A stretch of DNA of 64,000 nt. It comes from Evansella cellulosilytica DSM 2522 (GTDB taxonomy: Bacteria; Bacillota; Bacilli; Bacillales; Salisediminibacteriaceae). The DNA is taken from assembly GCF_000177235.2 (NCBI RefSeq), contig NC_014829.1:4617673-4681672 (forward strand), given 5' to 3'. The translations under genes and the position numbers were made by a program. Each line of letters starts with the position of its first letter. Within the stretch, counting starts at the first letter, position 1. Below, piece by piece: positions 32,542-44,960 of this stretch. The notes under the pieces are model-generated. The model was not told where the DNA came from, made no database searches, and worked only from the letters and a program-made list of their open reading frames with translations.

Positions 32542-33895
32542 CACTCTCCCTTGCTTGGCTTCTAGACTGTGCTTGTTCACTCGTATCAATTCTTCTCCAG
32601 CTACTTGAACCCCTTTCCTTTACAAACCAGGATGGTTCAAAAAACACATACGTTGCAATTCTCATGTAGTAGCCAATTCTTGCATCTTCAATATTACTCG
32701 TTTCTAAAATTTCCTTTTGCTCAATAATCGAAATGAGATCATCATATGACGGCAAGGTCACTGTATCGTAATGGCCATCAAATAAGTCTTCATTTTCAAA
32801 ATGAAATAACGGACGGACGTATTCTGAGATTTGACTACCTTGTCTTGTAATATTAAATGTTAGAATATCTTGATTCGAAAAATTTGTTGATAAAGTTGGC
32901 AATCCTTTTACATGTAACCGATATGTGACTCGGTCATTAATTAATGAATCTCTCCATTGATCTAATTGATAATTTCCTGTCCATCCAGCATGACCATTAA
33001 TGAAATCAATACTAGCATCTACAATCGATCGCTCTCCAGCACCTGGCTGCAAGCTTTGTGACGTTTGTCCATATTTGAGAAGATAGCCATCGTTTTCAAC
33101 ACTCATCATCCGAATACCATCTGCAAATACTTCGTCATTTCCTAGGGAATATTGTTTAACAAACTCAGGATCATTAAATAAACCATTCTTAAAAGCTTCT
33201 ATAGACAGCTCCGTAGCAGTATAGAAATACTTATTTGCTTCTACTTCTTCTACTGGCATATAGTTGACTGTGTAAAGCCCACCTGCACTTCCTAGTAACG
33301 ACCTTTCTTCCACTAACGTCTTATGTGTATCCTCATACTGTTCATACAGCGAAATGAGGCTAGTAGCTGATAAGTTCGTATTCGCCTGATATAATACATC
33401 CTCTGAAGTTGACATAAAACGCACAGATACTTCAGTCTCCGACGATTGTTCATTAATAAAAATAATGATTCTATCTAATCCTTCCATCGGGAATGGCTCT
33501 TCCTGGTCCATTTCAAAAAAACGATGGATCCATTCTCCTTTTATTTCGTGTGAAAAAAGGAGTTCTATTCCTTGAACATCGTTGATAGTTCTAGCAAAGG
33601 AATTTGATCCCCTTCGTATCTCTTGAATGTTTACTTGCTTTAATTCTTCCATTAAAAGGAGATAATGGTTATTTGTCGGTTGTATCCAAAAGCTATTATC
33701 CTCTTCATGCGTAATCACTTGTTTCGGTTGAATTAATTCCTCTAATGACCGTTCTTCACCAATTTGCTCACTCTCATAATACTCTGTTTCATTAATGAAA
33801 TTATAGTCATGTTGGTAAGTCCATATTTGCCAAGTGAATAGAACACTAGTAATAATGAGAACCCATAAAATGAACGTCTTTATGTTTTCAATCAT
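32522..33895 (-). CDS. walH: WalK regulatory protein WalH
   Basis: 457 aa; N-terminal membrane anchor (FILWVLIITSVLFTWQIW) and a large extracellular YycH domain. Together with WalI it modulates WalK activity by membrane contacts. Overlaps walK by 8 bp and walI by 20 bp, so it is translated as part of the operon. Length and position agree with Bacillus YycH. Confidence 0.9.
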   Translation of the reverse strand: MIENIKTFILWVLIITSVLFTWQIWTYQHDYNFINETEYYESEQIGEERSLEELIQPKQVITHEEDNSFWIQPTNNHYLLLMEELKQVNIQEIRRGSNSFARTINDVQGIELLFSHEIKGEWIHRFFEMDQEEPFPMEGLDRIIIFINEQSSETEVSVRFMSTSEDVLYQANTNLSATSLISLYEQYEDTHKTLVEERSLLGSAGGLYTVNYMPVEEVEANKYFYTATELSIEAFKNGLFNDPEFVKQYSLGNDEVFADGIRMMSVENDGYLLKYGQTSQSLQPGAGERSIVDASIDFINGHAGWTGNYQLDQWRDSLINDRVTYRLHVKGLPTLSTNFSNQDILTFNITRQGSQISEYVRPLFHFENEDLFDGHYDTVTLPSYDDLISIIEQKEILETSNIEDARIGYYMRIATYVFFEPSWFVKERGSSSWRRIDTSEQAQSRSQARESDDSGLE

Positions 33896-35714
33896 TTACA
33901 TTCACCGCCTCGTCAAATGGGAGACTAAATGAAATCGTTGTACCTCTTCCCCAATCACTACTTACCCAAATAGATCCTCCGTGAGCATGTACAATCTCTT
34001 TTGCTATTGCTAGCCCTAGACCGGTTCCCCCTAAATTCCTAGAACGCGCTTTATCGACACGGTAAAATCTATCAAACACATAAGGAATATTTTCCTTAGG
34101 AATACCAACACCTTCATCCTTAATGCTAACGATAACGTTATCCTTCGCTATCTTTAAAGAGCAAAGAATCGTTCCACCTTCTGGTGAATATTTAACGGCA
34201 TTTGATAGAATGTTATCTAGTAGCTGTGTCAATTTATCTCGATCACCAAAAACGATAATATCCGTATTCACTGTTAATCTTCTTTTGAAGGATATGGATT
34301 CATTTTTTGTCGCCATTTCAAAGCGTTCAATAATTTGATCCATAAATTGTGGTAAATTAATTTCTACGACATTCATACTATAATCTTTACTATCCATTTT
34401 TGAGAGCTGCAGCAAATCATTAACAAGTCGAATCATTCTCTCTGTCTCTGTTTGTGTAACGTGAATAAACCTCGGTGCAACTTCCGAATCGTTTATTGCT
34501 CCATCTGCTAAAGCTTCCAAATAGCTTTTCATCGACGTTAATGGCGTTCTTAATTCGTGAGAAACATTTGCAACAAATTCTCTTCTTTCCTCTTCGATAC
34601 GTTCTTGTTCTGTCACATCATGTAGAACGGCAATTAACCCATTTTGTGCCCCTGCTTCTTTTTCAATGACTGAAAAGTGTGCTTCTAATATGACTTCCTC
34701 TTCATCTGAATCAAAATCTAAAAGAATCGGATCCTTAAATGTATAAAGATCATCTAATGTAAGAAATTTATCTAAGTTTAATATTTTTGTAATTTCAATT
34801 CCTAGTACGTCATCTTGCATATGGCCTAAAAGCTGCTCTGCACGTTTATTCATTAAAATTACTTTCCCTAATCTATCAGTAGCTATTACACCATCTGTCA
34901 TATGCGTTAAAACAGATGATAATTTTCTTTTCTCGCCTTCAGTCGTTTCATTTGCTTCCTGTAGCTTTTTAGTTAATACATTAAAAGCCGAAGCTAACTG
35001 ACCAATCTCATCATCACCATAAACCTTTACTTTTCGTGTGAAATCTCCTTGTCCCATAACTACTGCCTGTTTTTTCATATCAACAATAGGACGTGTAATC
35101 GTCTGTGCTAACAATACGCCAAGAATCGCAGTAATAGCTAGCGCCATAATCGTACCGGTCATCAAAATTTGGTTAATTTGTTGCATTTGGTCATAAATTT
35201 CTTGCATAGATGCTTCAATATATATCGCACCTACTACTTCATCGTCTAAAATGACCGGGACTGCAATAACACCAACTGGACCTGTTGTTGGGTCTGTCAT
35301 CGTAATAGGCTGAGACATTCCAGTACCGATGAGTGCTCTTTTTATATATACGTTTGTCGTTCGTTGACCTAAAATTGGTTGTTGGCGTGGGTTAGATACG
35401 CCTATAATCGTATTATTTTTATCAATAATTTGTACAAGGGTTGTATCCCTATCAAAGAGGTCTCTTAACAAACTATTTATTCTCGTATTAAAGTTCCGCT
35501 CCTCATCTTCTTCATCACGGCTTATTTCTTGTGCGACGTTGTAAGAAAGTAAATTTACTCTTTCTGTCAGTGATTCATTAAAATTAGATTGTAAATATTC
35601 ATCTAATTTACCTGTGAAATATACACCTATTACTTGCATCGCAATAAGAATTAAGAGAACGTAAATAATAACGATTTTTACATGAATGGATTTATAAAAT
35701 CGAATTTTATTCAT
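33888..35714 (-). CDS. walK: sensor histidine kinase WalK
   Basis: 608 aa from the ATG at 35714 (AGGAG upstream), one base after walR. Order: membrane span (about 11-32), extracellular sensor (Cache-like, about 33-180), second span, HAMP, PAS (about 270-370), HisKA with VSHELRTPL, and HATPase with N, G1 and G2 boxes (DNILSNAVKYS, DEGVGIP, GGTGLGLAI). With WalR it controls peptidoglycan hydrolases and is essential in most Bacillota. All motifs intact. Confidence 0.95.
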   Translation of the reverse strand: MNKIRFYKSIHVKIVIIYVLLILIAMQVIGVYFTGKLDEYLQSNFNESLTERVNLLSYNVAQEISRDEEDEERNFNTRINSLLRDLFDRDTTLVQIIDKNNTIIGVSNPRQQPILGQRTTNVYIKRALIGTGMSQPITMTDPTTGPVGVIAVPVILDDEVVGAIYIEASMQEIYDQMQQINQILMTGTIMALAITAILGVLLAQTITRPIVDMKKQAVVMGQGDFTRKVKVYGDDEIGQLASAFNVLTKKLQEANETTEGEKRKLSSVLTHMTDGVIATDRLGKVILMNKRAEQLLGHMQDDVLGIEITKILNLDKFLTLDDLYTFKDPILLDFDSDEEEVILEAHFSVIEKEAGAQNGLIAVLHDVTEQERIEEERREFVANVSHELRTPLTSMKSYLEALADGAINDSEVAPRFIHVTQTETERMIRLVNDLLQLSKMDSKDYSMNVVEINLPQFMDQIIERFEMATKNESISFKRRLTVNTDIIVFGDRDKLTQLLDNILSNAVKYSPEGGTILCSLKIAKDNVIVSIKDEGVGIPKENIPYVFDRFYRVDKARSRNLGGTGLGLAIAKEIVHAHGGSIWVSSDWGRGTTISFSLPFDEAVNVND

Positions 35715-35715
35715 G

Positions 35716-36423
35716 CTAGTTCTCCTGGTCAGCATTCCTTAAGTAGTAACCTACTCCTCTACGCGTTATGATCCACGTTGGGTTACTCGGGTCATCTTCT
35801 ACTTTTTCTCGTAGTCTTCGTACAGTAACATCGACTGTTCGAACATCCCCAAAGTAATCATACCCCCATACAGCCTGTAGCAGGTGCTCTCTCGTCATCA
35901 CTTGTCCAATATGCTTCGCTAAATAATAGACTAACTCAAACTCTCTATGCGTTAATTCGATTGGCTCACCACGCTTGGATACTAAATAAGCATCTGGCTG
36001 GATCAATAATGCTCCGATTTGAATGTTTTTCTTTTCTGTATCTGGTTCTTTAGATTTTTGATTTCTTCTTAAATTAGCCTTTACTCTCGCCACTAATTCA
36101 CGAGTACTAAAAGGTTTTGTCACATAATCATCTGCCCCTAGCTCTAGCCCTAATACTTTGTCTATCTCCGAGTCTTTTGCCGTTAGCATAATAATAGGCA
36201 TATCAAACTTTTTACGTACTTCCCTACATACTTCCATACCATCTTGATATGGGAGCATAATATCTAATAAAATGAGGTCTGGTTCATGTTTGTTCGTCAT
36301 CTCTATCGCTTCATTACCATCGTACGCACATATAACCTCATAACCATCCTTTTCTAATCCGAACTTTAAAATATCTGCAATAGGTTGTTCATCGTCAACA
36401 ACGAGAATTTTTTGCTTGTCCAC
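35716..36423 (-). CDS. walR: response regulator WalR
   Basis: 235 aa from the GTG at 36423, preceded by AGGAG; the family starts [11 protein letters not shown] and this gives [12 protein letters not shown], so the longer frame to 36465 is not the true start. Receiver domain with phospho-acceptor Asp in LILLDIMLP, and an OmpR-type winged helix ([15 protein letters not shown]). DNA-binding master regulator of cell-wall metabolism. First gene of the walRKHIJ run, downstream of the M23 peptidase gene. Confidence 0.95.
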   Translation of the reverse strand: MDKQKILVVDDEQPIADILKFGLEKDGYEVICAYDGNEAIEMTNKHEPDLILLDIMLPYQDGMEVCREVRKKFDMPIIMLTAKDSEIDKVLGLELGADDYVTKPFSTRELVARVKANLRRNQKSKEPDTEKKNIQIGALLIQPDAYLVSKRGEPIELTHREFELVYYLAKHIGQVMTREHLLQAVWGYDYFGDVRTVDVTVRRLREKVEDDPSNPTWIITRRGVGYYLRNADQEN

Positions 36424-36537
36424 TGTTATACCAGCTCCTATAGTAAAGTTACAGCTTTCTTTCATTCATGTTCTTATTCTATCATATAACGCCCTTAGTA
36501 TCGTTACGTCTCCTGATAGTATTTTACCAAAAAATGA

Positions 36538-36577
36538 AGGTGTCTCAAAAGGATTGTTATATCCAATTGAGACACCT
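36538..36577 (-). terminator. terminator of the M23 peptidase gene
   Basis: Perfect AGGTGTCTCAA/TTGAGACACCT arms 12 bases beyond the stop at 36589, then TTCATTTTTT on the minus strand. Confidence 0.8.
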
Positions 36578-36588
36578 GATTATAATTC

Positions 36589-38043
36589 TTATCGATTTAA
36601 ATAATCCATAGGATTTTTAAGTTGTCCGTTTACGTATACCTCAAAGTGTAAATGCACACCAGTAGAGTTCCCAGTAGAGCCCATTATACCAATTTTTTGT
36701 CCTTGTCCTACAGTTTGTCCAACACTTACATCTATACTATCTAAGTGAGCATACATTGTTTCCATTCCGTTATTATGATTGATTCTAATCGTATTTCCAT
36801 AACCATTTTCCCAGCCAGCAGATTTAATTGTACCATTATCAGCAGCTAAAATATTTCGGTTAGTTGGTCTAGCGATATCAATCCCGCGGTGGAATCTTCC
36901 CCACCTAGTTCCCATATAGCTAGAGATATAACCACCTACAGCAGGCCAAGATAACTGTCCTGAACCCCTAGATGGAGAAGTTTTTGTTCCTCTTAATACA
37001 ATTTTATTTTGTGCTTCTTTAATAACATCTTCGTTTATGACATCTTTATTGACTGCTCGTCCATTTTCATATGTGATCGCATACTCAATAACTTTTTCAC
37101 CATCTTCACCCTCTTGGGTTACTTTCGTATCACCTTGCCACATATCACTGTCATCTTTTGTCTCAGTTTCATATTTAATTGTTTCATTATTTTTCTCTAC
37201 TTTTTCGACGATTACTGTCGTTAAAGGCTTCAAAACCGTTACATTTATTTCATCATCGATTTGTAACAGCGTATCTTCTGTAATATCTGGGTTAATATCC
37301 ATTAGGTCATTAATAGATAAATCATGTTTTTCTGCAATCGTTCCTAGCACGTCACCAGCTTGTACAGTATACGTTTCTTCTTCTAATGTACCTTTTTGAA
37401 TTTTCTTTAAAACTTGATTCATCTCTAAAATATCATCTGGGTGAGCACTTGATTTTTTCCAATCAATTTCATCAGAAATATATGCATTAACGATTACTGA
37501 ATCACCAATTTCAAGAGCATCTAAACGCTCATCAATATCTTCTTCACTTAGACTATTAAGCTCCTCTTCACTGATGTACTCTAACATTAACGCATTTTCT
37601 AAAGCCTCAATATCTTCATTTCTATCAACATGACCTATTACATTATCACCAATAGTGATTTCATATGTATTAGCATAAACCTCTAGCATGTCTTGAAAAT
37701 ATGAAAGTGTTTGTTCATTGTCTGCATTATGATAGAAAACTAATTCCGGTATAAAAGTGAGTGAGTCATCTAGTGTAAAATGAAAGTCGTCAAACTCTGC
37801 CGCTAATTCTCCAATGACTGTTTCTTTATATTTCTCAATTACCTCTGGATCATCAACAACTCCTAACCATTCATCTCCATAAAAAACATGGTAAATAGTT
37901 TGAATCGAAGAGTCTAAATTTTCCTCACTTGCTTTCACTTGATTCGAGAATAAAAGTAATACTATAAATAAACTTATTGATATAAGCATAAATACTTTTC
38001 TAAGCGAGTACTGATACTTTATGGGTGACGGTATTGAAACCAT
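36589..38043 (-). CDS. secreted LysM-G5-M23 peptidoglycan hydrolase
   Basis: 484 aa from the ATG at 38043 (AGGGGGAG upstream). Signal-anchor (about 16-38), long N-terminal extracellular region, LysM (TYTVQAGDVLGTIAEKH), G5 domain (about 280-355) and a C-terminal M23 endopeptidase with zinc ligands in HRGIDIA and HLHF. Probably cleaves peptide cross-links in the wall. A gene of this type just upstream of walR is usual in Bacillaceae and suits the WalRK regulon, which controls such enzymes; that regulation is inferred. Confidence 0.9.
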   Translation of the reverse strand: MVSIPSPIKYQYSLRKVFMLISISLFIVLLLFSNQVKASEENLDSSIQTIYHVFYGDEWLGVVDDPEVIEKYKETVIGELAAEFDDFHFTLDDSLTFIPELVFYHNADNEQTLSYFQDMLEVYANTYEITIGDNVIGHVDRNEDIEALENALMLEYISEEELNSLSEEDIDERLDALEIGDSVIVNAYISDEIDWKKSSAHPDDILEMNQVLKKIQKGTLEEETYTVQAGDVLGTIAEKHDLSINDLMDINPDITEDTLLQIDDEINVTVLKPLTTVIVEKVEKNNETIKYETETKDDSDMWQGDTKVTQEGEDGEKVIEYAITYENGRAVNKDVINEDVIKEAQNKIVLRGTKTSPSRGSGQLSWPAVGGYISSYMGTRWGRFHRGIDIARPTNRNILAADNGTIKSAGWENGYGNTIRINHNNGMETMYAHLDSIDVSVGQTVGQGQKIGIMGSTGNSTGVHLHFEVYVNGQLKNPMDYLNR

Positions 38044-38491
38044 TTTTCTCCCCCTAAATGAATTTAATGTAAGCATTGATATTTTATCATATTATGATAG
38101 ATTGTGGCATAATTCTGGAAAACGTAAAAAAATTGTATTATTAATGTTACAAGTTTTAAAACAAGTTTTACTGTTTCTGAAATAGTAAATAGTAAAAATG
38201 TCAGTAAAGCTTGATCTCATGCGTATTTGAAATTATATTTTACGATTTGATTCGTAACAAGAAAACATGATAAGCATTATCGTTTTTTGTAATAATATAG
38301 TAACAAAACAAGAAAAAATTTACATATCAAACACATGCTATATAGAAATAAAACTAAAAAGATAGTTTATAGTGATTATACGAACAGTTCAGCCTTGAAA
38401 CTTTATCGTTATAAATCAAATTTAAACACAAAAAAACATTTTAACAATACAGAGTTAAGTATCATTAAAATGTACCATATACTATATAAAA
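38044..38491. other. 448-bp non-coding stretch between tRNAs and M23 gene
   Basis: AT-rich, no gene supported. It carries the promoter of the M23 gene and the downstream flank of the tRNA operon. A small GATAA/TTATC hairpin with TTTTTT near 38270-38292 is oriented on the plus strand. A WalR box was not identified with confidence. Confidence 0.3.
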
Positions 38492-38567
<76 letters not shown>

Positions 38568-38582
38568 AAATAACTATATCAA

Positions 38583-38658
38583 TGGTGGCTCGGGACGGAA
38601 TCGAACCGCCGACACATGGATTTTCAGTCCATTGCTCTACCGACTGAGCTACCGAGCC
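38583..38658 (-). tRNA. tRNA-Phe (GAA)
   Basis: 76 nt with encoded CCA. Anticodon loop CTGAAAA, anticodon GAA; acceptor GGCTCGG/CCGAGCC. Fourth tRNA of the group. Confidence 0.95.
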
Positions 38659-38697
38659 ATTAAACTACTAAAACTTGTCCTAATCAACAAAAAAAAA

Positions 38698-38773
38698 TGG
38701 CGGTCCCGACGGGAATCGAACCCGCGATCTCCTGCGTGACAGGCAGGCATGTTAACCGCTACACCACGGGACC
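38698..38773 (-). tRNA. tRNA-Asp (GTC)
   Basis: 76 nt with CCA and a discriminator G. Anticodon loop CTGTCAC, anticodon GTC; acceptor GGTCCCG/CGGGACC. Confidence 0.95.
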
Positions 38774-38889
38774 TCAAGTATTTTTTTAAAACAAAGTGTC
38801 TCATCTTTATGTATTATTTTGCTCCTGTGGTGAAAAAGCGCCTCGGCACAAAAAGTATAATGAAGATATTTCGATGAGGTTTTAAAATT

Positions 38890-38966
<77 letters not shown>

Positions 38967-39071
38967 ACGTTATAAACTTTACCTATGTTGTTGTGTTATC
39001 TCTTCCCCAACATAACTTAGTATGTGAAGCGACAAGATTAATTATACCAATTTTATTTCAGTTTGTAAAGT

Positions 39072-39146
39072 TGGTGACCCGTACGGGATTCGAACCCGTG
39101 TTACCGCCGTGAAAGGGCGGTGTCTTAACCACTTGACCAACGGGCC
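39072..39146 (-). tRNA. tRNA-Glu (TTC)
   Basis: 75 nt with CCA. Anticodon loop CTTTCAC, anticodon TTC; acceptor GGCCCGT/ACGGGTC with one G-U. First tRNA of the group in transcription order Glu, fMet, Asp, Phe, Thr. Confidence 0.95.
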
Positions 39147-39418
39147 AAACTGTAATGACTTATTTCAGCGACAAGATATATCTTACCACCTTTAAAATAA
39201 TAATGCAATAGCTATTTCAAAATATTTTTTTATTGCTATCTAACCACCACCCTGTGGGATCTTCAGCTCACAACCTGTCCCTTCCTCTACATGCAACGCT
39301 CTGGAGTTGTATCCGTCGAGACAACTCGAAGCTTAATCGTGATGTAACGCTCGTCGCAGGCGTCTCGCACCTTTTGTGAAAATCAACATTAGCCTTTAAC
39401 AGAGCCTTTTTTTAAAAA
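39147..39418. other. gap between purA and the tRNA operon
   Basis: About 270 bp without a gene. A moderately GC-rich middle part (39240-39370) shows no reading frame. The tRNA promoter must be near 39150-39250. Nothing else recognised. Confidence 0.3.
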
Positions 39419-39444
39419 GGGGATTCAAAAAGTTTTGAGTCCCC
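39419..39444 (-). terminator. terminator of purA
   Basis: GGGGATTCAAAA/TTTTGAGTCCCC stem (one G-U) 25 bases beyond the purA stop, then TTTTTAAAAAAA on the minus strand. Confidence 0.8.
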
Positions 39445-39468
39445 CTCCTTATACTTTCATGTTTTATA

Positions 39469-40779
<1,311 letters not shown>

Positions 40780-40915
40780 CTATACTTATAAAAATAATTT
40801 AAAAGATAGTAAAAAAATTTTAAAAGTTGAAAATCATACTTAGTATAACCAATAATTGTATGAACAATGAAAACCACAACTAGTTTATCAGTAAATTGTA
40901 TAGATAGTCAATACA

Positions 40916-40959
40916 AATCCCGAACATTAAACTAATACACATTTATTTTGTTCGCCTTA
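40916..40959 (-). promoter_or_regulatory. possible PurR boxes upstream of purA
   Basis: CCGAACATT at 40920-40928 inside a 13-base match to the B. subtilis PurBox (one mismatch), and an inverted, weaker GTTCG-containing half (40947-40959) 18 bp away. PurR control of purA is known in B. subtilis; here it is an inference from the first box. Confidence 0.4.
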
Positions 40960-40996
40960 TGTATTATAATCAATAAAATTTCTTATTTTAACATAA

Positions 40997-41040
40997 GAAA
41001 GACTTAAAACTAGCTTTGTAGGCTAATTTTAAGTCTTTTC
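40997..41040 (-). terminator. terminator of dnaC
   Basis: GAAAGACTTAAAA/TTTTAAGTCTTTTC arms with an inner CTAGC/GGCTA pairing, between dnaC and purA; T-rich on both sides. Confidence 0.7.
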
Positions 41041-41107
41041 GTACATACAAGATGAAATATTGCCACGTGATTATGATCAGATTCCCTGTTATAAACCACC
41101 AATACCT

Positions 41108-42472
41108 TTAAGCTCCAGGTGGAATATCACTTTCGTCGTAACGTCTTTCTAAGTTAACGAATTTATTAAATTCTTTCACGAATGCTAACTCTACCGTACC
41201 TACAGGACCATTACGCTGTTTTGCAATAATGATTTCAATGATATCCTTCTTTTCACTTTCTTTATCATAATAATCATCTCGATAAAGGAAGGCTACGATA
41301 TCAGCATCCTGCTCGATACTTCCTGACTCACGAATATCAGACATCATTGGTCTTTTATCTGTTCTTGATTCTACTCCACGAGAAAGCTGTGAGAGAGCAA
41401 TAACAGGTACTTCAAGTTCACGGGCTAGTCCTTTCAGTGACCTTGAGATTTCCGAAACCTCTTGTTGCCTTCCTTCTCCGCTTCTTGCATCACCTTGGAT
41501 TAACTGGAGATAATCAATCATGATCATTCCTAAACCACGTTCTTGCTTCAGTCGTCTACATTTTGCTCTTATTTCATTTACCTTTATACCTGGAGTATCA
41601 TCAATATATATCCCGGCTTTTGATAAACTCCCCATAGCCATCGTTAGCTTCTGCCAATCCTCATCCTCTAGCTTTCCTGTACGTAACCTTTGTGCATCTA
41701 TATTACCTTCAGCACAGAGCATACGCATTACTAGCTGGTCTGCACCCATCTCTAAACTGAATATCGCAACATTCTCATCTGTTTTTGTGGCTACGTTTTG
41801 GGTAATATTCAACGCAAAAGCAGTTTTACCAACAGATGGACGTGCCGCTACTATAATAAGATCATTTCTTTGAAATCCAGCAGTAATTCTATCTAACTCT
41901 GAAAACCCAGTAGGAATACCAGTAATCTCTCCAGCAGTATGTTGAAGCATCTCTATTTTGTCAAATGCTTCAACAAGAACATCTTTTATAGACACGAATG
42001 CGCCAGAGCTCTTTTTCTGTGAAACTTCTAGAATCGTTTTCTCTGCTTCATTTAAGATAGCATCTACATCTTCATCTGCTGCATATCCGTCAGATGCAAT
42101 ATCGGTTGCTACTCGAATTAACCTACGTAAAAGTGACTTCTCTTCTACCATCTGACTATAATAGTCTATATTTGCTGCTGTCGGTACAGCGTTAGCTAAA
42201 TCACTTAAATATGATACACCACCGATTTCCTCAAGCCATTTCTTCGTTTGCAGCTCAGATGTTACTGTGATGAGATCCACTGGGTCTCCTCTTTGCGCAA
42301 TAGTTAACATTACTGAGTAAATCCGTTGATGAGCAGCTCGATAGAAATCCTCTGGAACTAAACGTTCAGAAGCGGTGACAAGGGCTTGGTCATCAATGAA
42401 AATAGCCCCTAACACCGCTTGTTCTGCTTCCATATTTTGCGGTGGTGTGCGATCAGTAAATATATCACTCAT
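41108..42472 (-). CDS. dnaC: replicative DNA helicase (DnaB family)
   Basis: 454 aa, same length as B. subtilis DnaC. Start ATG 42472 with GAGGG upstream (the longer frame to 42496 has no site). N-terminal domain (PPQNMEAEQAVLGAI), linker, then RecA-like core with Walker A ARPSVGKTAFAL, Walker B IMIDYLQLI and the DnaB motif DIRESGSIEQDAD. Hexameric 5'-3' helicase at the fork. Confidence 0.97.
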   Translation of the reverse strand: MSDIFTDRTPPQNMEAEQAVLGAIFIDDQALVTASERLVPEDFYRAAHQRIYSVMLTIAQRGDPVDLITVTSELQTKKWLEEIGGVSYLSDLANAVPTAANIDYYSQMVEEKSLLRRLIRVATDIASDGYAADEDVDAILNEAEKTILEVSQKKSSGAFVSIKDVLVEAFDKIEMLQHTAGEITGIPTGFSELDRITAGFQRNDLIIVAARPSVGKTAFALNITQNVATKTDENVAIFSLEMGADQLVMRMLCAEGNIDAQRLRTGKLEDEDWQKLTMAMGSLSKAGIYIDDTPGIKVNEIRAKCRRLKQERGLGMIMIDYLQLIQGDARSGEGRQQEVSEISRSLKGLARELEVPVIALSQLSRGVESRTDKRPMMSDIRESGSIEQDADIVAFLYRDDYYDKESEKKDIIEIIIAKQRNGPVGTVELAFVKEFNKFVNLERRYDESDIPPGA

Positions 42473-42540
42473 GACATACTTCCCTCTTTTCCGCAATAGT
42501 GCAAATGATAATTACTTGTTGCTGCACTTCATTTTGTCAT

Positions 42541-42984
42541 TTATTCTTCTGTTACATGAACTTTAACAGTTGCTGTTACTTTAGGATGGAGCTTTACTGG
42601 TACATTTGTATAACCTAATACACGAATCGGTTCATCCATTTCAATTTTTCTTTTATCCACTTTTATTTTCATTTTCTTTAATGTTTCTGCAATTTGCTTA
42701 TTTGTAACAGCACCAAAAAGGCGACCATTTTCCCCAGCCTTCGCTTTTAAAGTAACAGTTAAACTTTCTAAATGCGCTTTTAACTCCTCAGCCTTTTGCA
42801 GTTCTTCTTCTGCTTGTTTTTGTTGGCTTTCTTGTTTTTTCTCTAATGTCTTCATATTGCCTTGATTTGCTTCAACAGCTAAGTTATTTTTTAATAAGTA
42901 ATTTCGTGCATATCCTTCTGCAACGTTTTTTACTTCACCTTTTTTTCCTTTACCTTTAACATCCTTCAAAAAGATAACCTTCAT
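42541..42984 (-). CDS. rplI: ribosomal protein L9
   Basis: 147 aa. Starts [19 protein letters not shown] with the GxGxKG rRNA-binding loop, a long central helix and a C-terminal domain. AAAGGGGGAGAG precedes the ATG. Overlaps gdpP by 4 bp (ATGA). Confidence 0.97.
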   Translation of the reverse strand: MKVIFLKDVKGKGKKGEVKNVAEGYARNYLLKNNLAVEANQGNMKTLEKKQESQQKQAEEELQKAEELKAHLESLTVTLKAKAGENGRLFGAVTNKQIAETLKKMKIKVDKRKIEMDEPIRVLGYTNVPVKLHPKVTATVKVHVTEE

Positions 42985-44948
42985 GACGTCTCTCCCCCTT
43001 TAAAATAATCATCAATCTTATCTTTTAATAAACTCTCTACTTCATCAATATCTTTATCATCTATTTGAGTAGCAGCATTTGTTAAATGACCACCACCACT
43101 AAGTTTTTCCATAATTACTTGTACATTAATATCTCCTAGTGATCTAGCGCTAATGCTCACTCTTCCATCACTTAGTTTAGAAATAACGAATGAGGCTACA
43201 ACATCATTCATAGTTAATAGTGTATCAGCTGCTTGTGCAATTGTTAACTGTCCATATGTTTCCTCTGGATTTCCTTTTGCAATTGCCATGCCTCCATTAT
43301 AAATATAAGCATTTTCGATTAGCTTTGCTCTTTTTACATATTGTTCTATATCTTCTTTTAATAGCTTCTGAACGATCGTTGTATCTGCACCTTTACTTTT
43401 TAAATAAGAAGCAGCATCAAAAGTTCGAGATCCTGTTCTTATTGCAAAGCTTTTCGTATCAACTATAATACCAGATAATAGCGCCGTTGACTCAATCACA
43501 TGCAATTTGGGATGATTTGGCTGGTATTCCAGCATCTCAGTCACTAATTCTGCAGTAGATGATGCATATGGCTCCATATAGACTAAAACAGCCTCTTTTA
43601 TAAATTCTTCACCTCTTCGATGGTGGTCGATAACAATGATTCTGTCTACTTTTGTAAGTAGTCTCTTTTCAATGACTAATGATGGTTTATGCGTATCTAC
43701 TACAATTAACATCGAATCTTGTGTTATTTCTTCTAGTGCCTCTTCAGGTGTAATAAATCGGCTCCAAAGGTTATTATGACTTTTTATTTCTAAAAGTAGC
43801 TTTTTAACGCTTTGATTCATATCTTCCGGATCAAGAACAATACTTGCTTCTTTACCATTCGCTTCCGCTATTTTCATCATCCCTATCGCAGAGCCAATCG
43901 AGTCTAAATCCGGGTTTTTATGCCCCATAATAATGATTTTATCACTTTCTACTATTAAATCTCTTATCGCATGAGATATGACTCTTGCTCTCACTCTCGT
44001 ACGTTTTTCAACTGCATTAGATTTTCCACCGTAAAAACGAACCTTACCATTCGTCTGTTTAATAGTAACTTGATCTCCACCTCTACCAAGTGCTAAATCT
44101 AAACTTGACTGAGCAAGCTCTCCTAGCTCTCTTAACGGTGCCTTCCCACTTCCAATACCAATACTTAAAGTTAAGGAAACAGATTCCTTTGCAGTAACTT
44201 CTCGAACTTCATCTAATACTGTAAACCTATCCTCTTCTAACAATTCTAATGCCGCTTCGTTTAATATAGCAATGAAACGGTCTGAAGCTGTTCTTCTTAA
44301 TAAAATGTCATATTGTTGAGCCCATTTGTTTAGTTCGTCAGTAACCTTTGATAGCAATTTGCTACGAAACTGATCATCTAATCCCGGAGTAACTTCATCA
44401 TAATTATCTAAATAAATGAGAGCAATAACTGTTTTATCTCTTTCATATAGCTCTTTAATTTCTTCTTGCTGTGTAACGTTAAATAAATATAGTAGACGCT
44501 CATTAGCATCGTGAACTACTTTAAAATTATGTTCTTCAATAGAAACAGTGAATTCTCTATCTGTTTTTAATAGTTCTGGCAAAGTATTCGATAGTATGTT
44601 TAATGGCTCTCCAACACATTCCTGTTTTAAAAATTCTGTTACATATGGATTTACCCATTGAATTTTGTCGTTATCATTATAAAGAATGATTCCAAACGGA
44701 AGATTTGTAAAAGCCTCTTCCCCTGCCTTGTTTACTCTATACGATAAGGTCGATATATACTCTTTTAATTGATTTTCAAATTGTTTTTTCGCCCTATACA
44801 TGAAGTAAAGCACAACAGTTAAACTACCAAAGGCAACTAAACCAAATTGCCAATGGAAGTATGTTAAAAATAATGAGATTATCACTGAAATTGTAAAGAG
44901 CGCGATAACATGGTATCCATGCCAGCGTTTTAATAAAAAATTCGGCAT
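42981..44948 (-). CDS. gdpP: cyclic-di-AMP phosphodiesterase GdpP
   Basis: 655 aa. Two N-terminal membrane spans (about 11-50), PAS-like domain, degenerate GGDEF ([10 protein letters not shown] in place of the GGDEF signature), then DHH with [19 protein letters not shown] and VIDHHRRGE, and DHHA1 ending GGGHLTNAA. Hydrolyses c-di-AMP. B. subtilis name YybT. Co-transcribed with rplI and yybS. Confidence 0.95.
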   Translation of the reverse strand: MPNFLLKRWHGYHVIALFTISVIISLFLTYFHWQFGLVAFGSLTVVLYFMYRAKKQFENQLKEYISTLSYRVNKAGEEAFTNLPFGIILYNDNDKIQWVNPYVTEFLKQECVGEPLNILSNTLPELLKTDREFTVSIEEHNFKVVHDANERLLYLFNVTQQEEIKELYERDKTVIALIYLDNYDEVTPGLDDQFRSKLLSKVTDELNKWAQQYDILLRRTASDRFIAILNEAALELLEEDRFTVLDEVREVTAKESVSLTLSIGIGSGKAPLRELGELAQSSLDLALGRGGDQVTIKQTNGKVRFYGGKSNAVEKRTRVRARVISHAIRDLIVESDKIIIMGHKNPDLDSIGSAIGMMKIAEANGKEASIVLDPEDMNQSVKKLLLEIKSHNNLWSRFITPEEALEEITQDSMLIVVDTHKPSLVIEKRLLTKVDRIIVIDHHRRGEEFIKEAVLVYMEPYASSTAELVTEMLEYQPNHPKLHVIESTALLSGIIVDTKSFAIRTGSRTFDAASYLKSKGADTTIVQKLLKEDIEQYVKRAKLIENAYIYNGGMAIAKGNPEETYGQLTIAQAADTLLTMNDVVASFVISKLSDGRVSISARSLGDINVQVIMEKLSGGGHLTNAATQIDDKDIDEVESLLKDKIDDYFKGGETS

Positions 44949-44960
44949 TGTTCACATCTC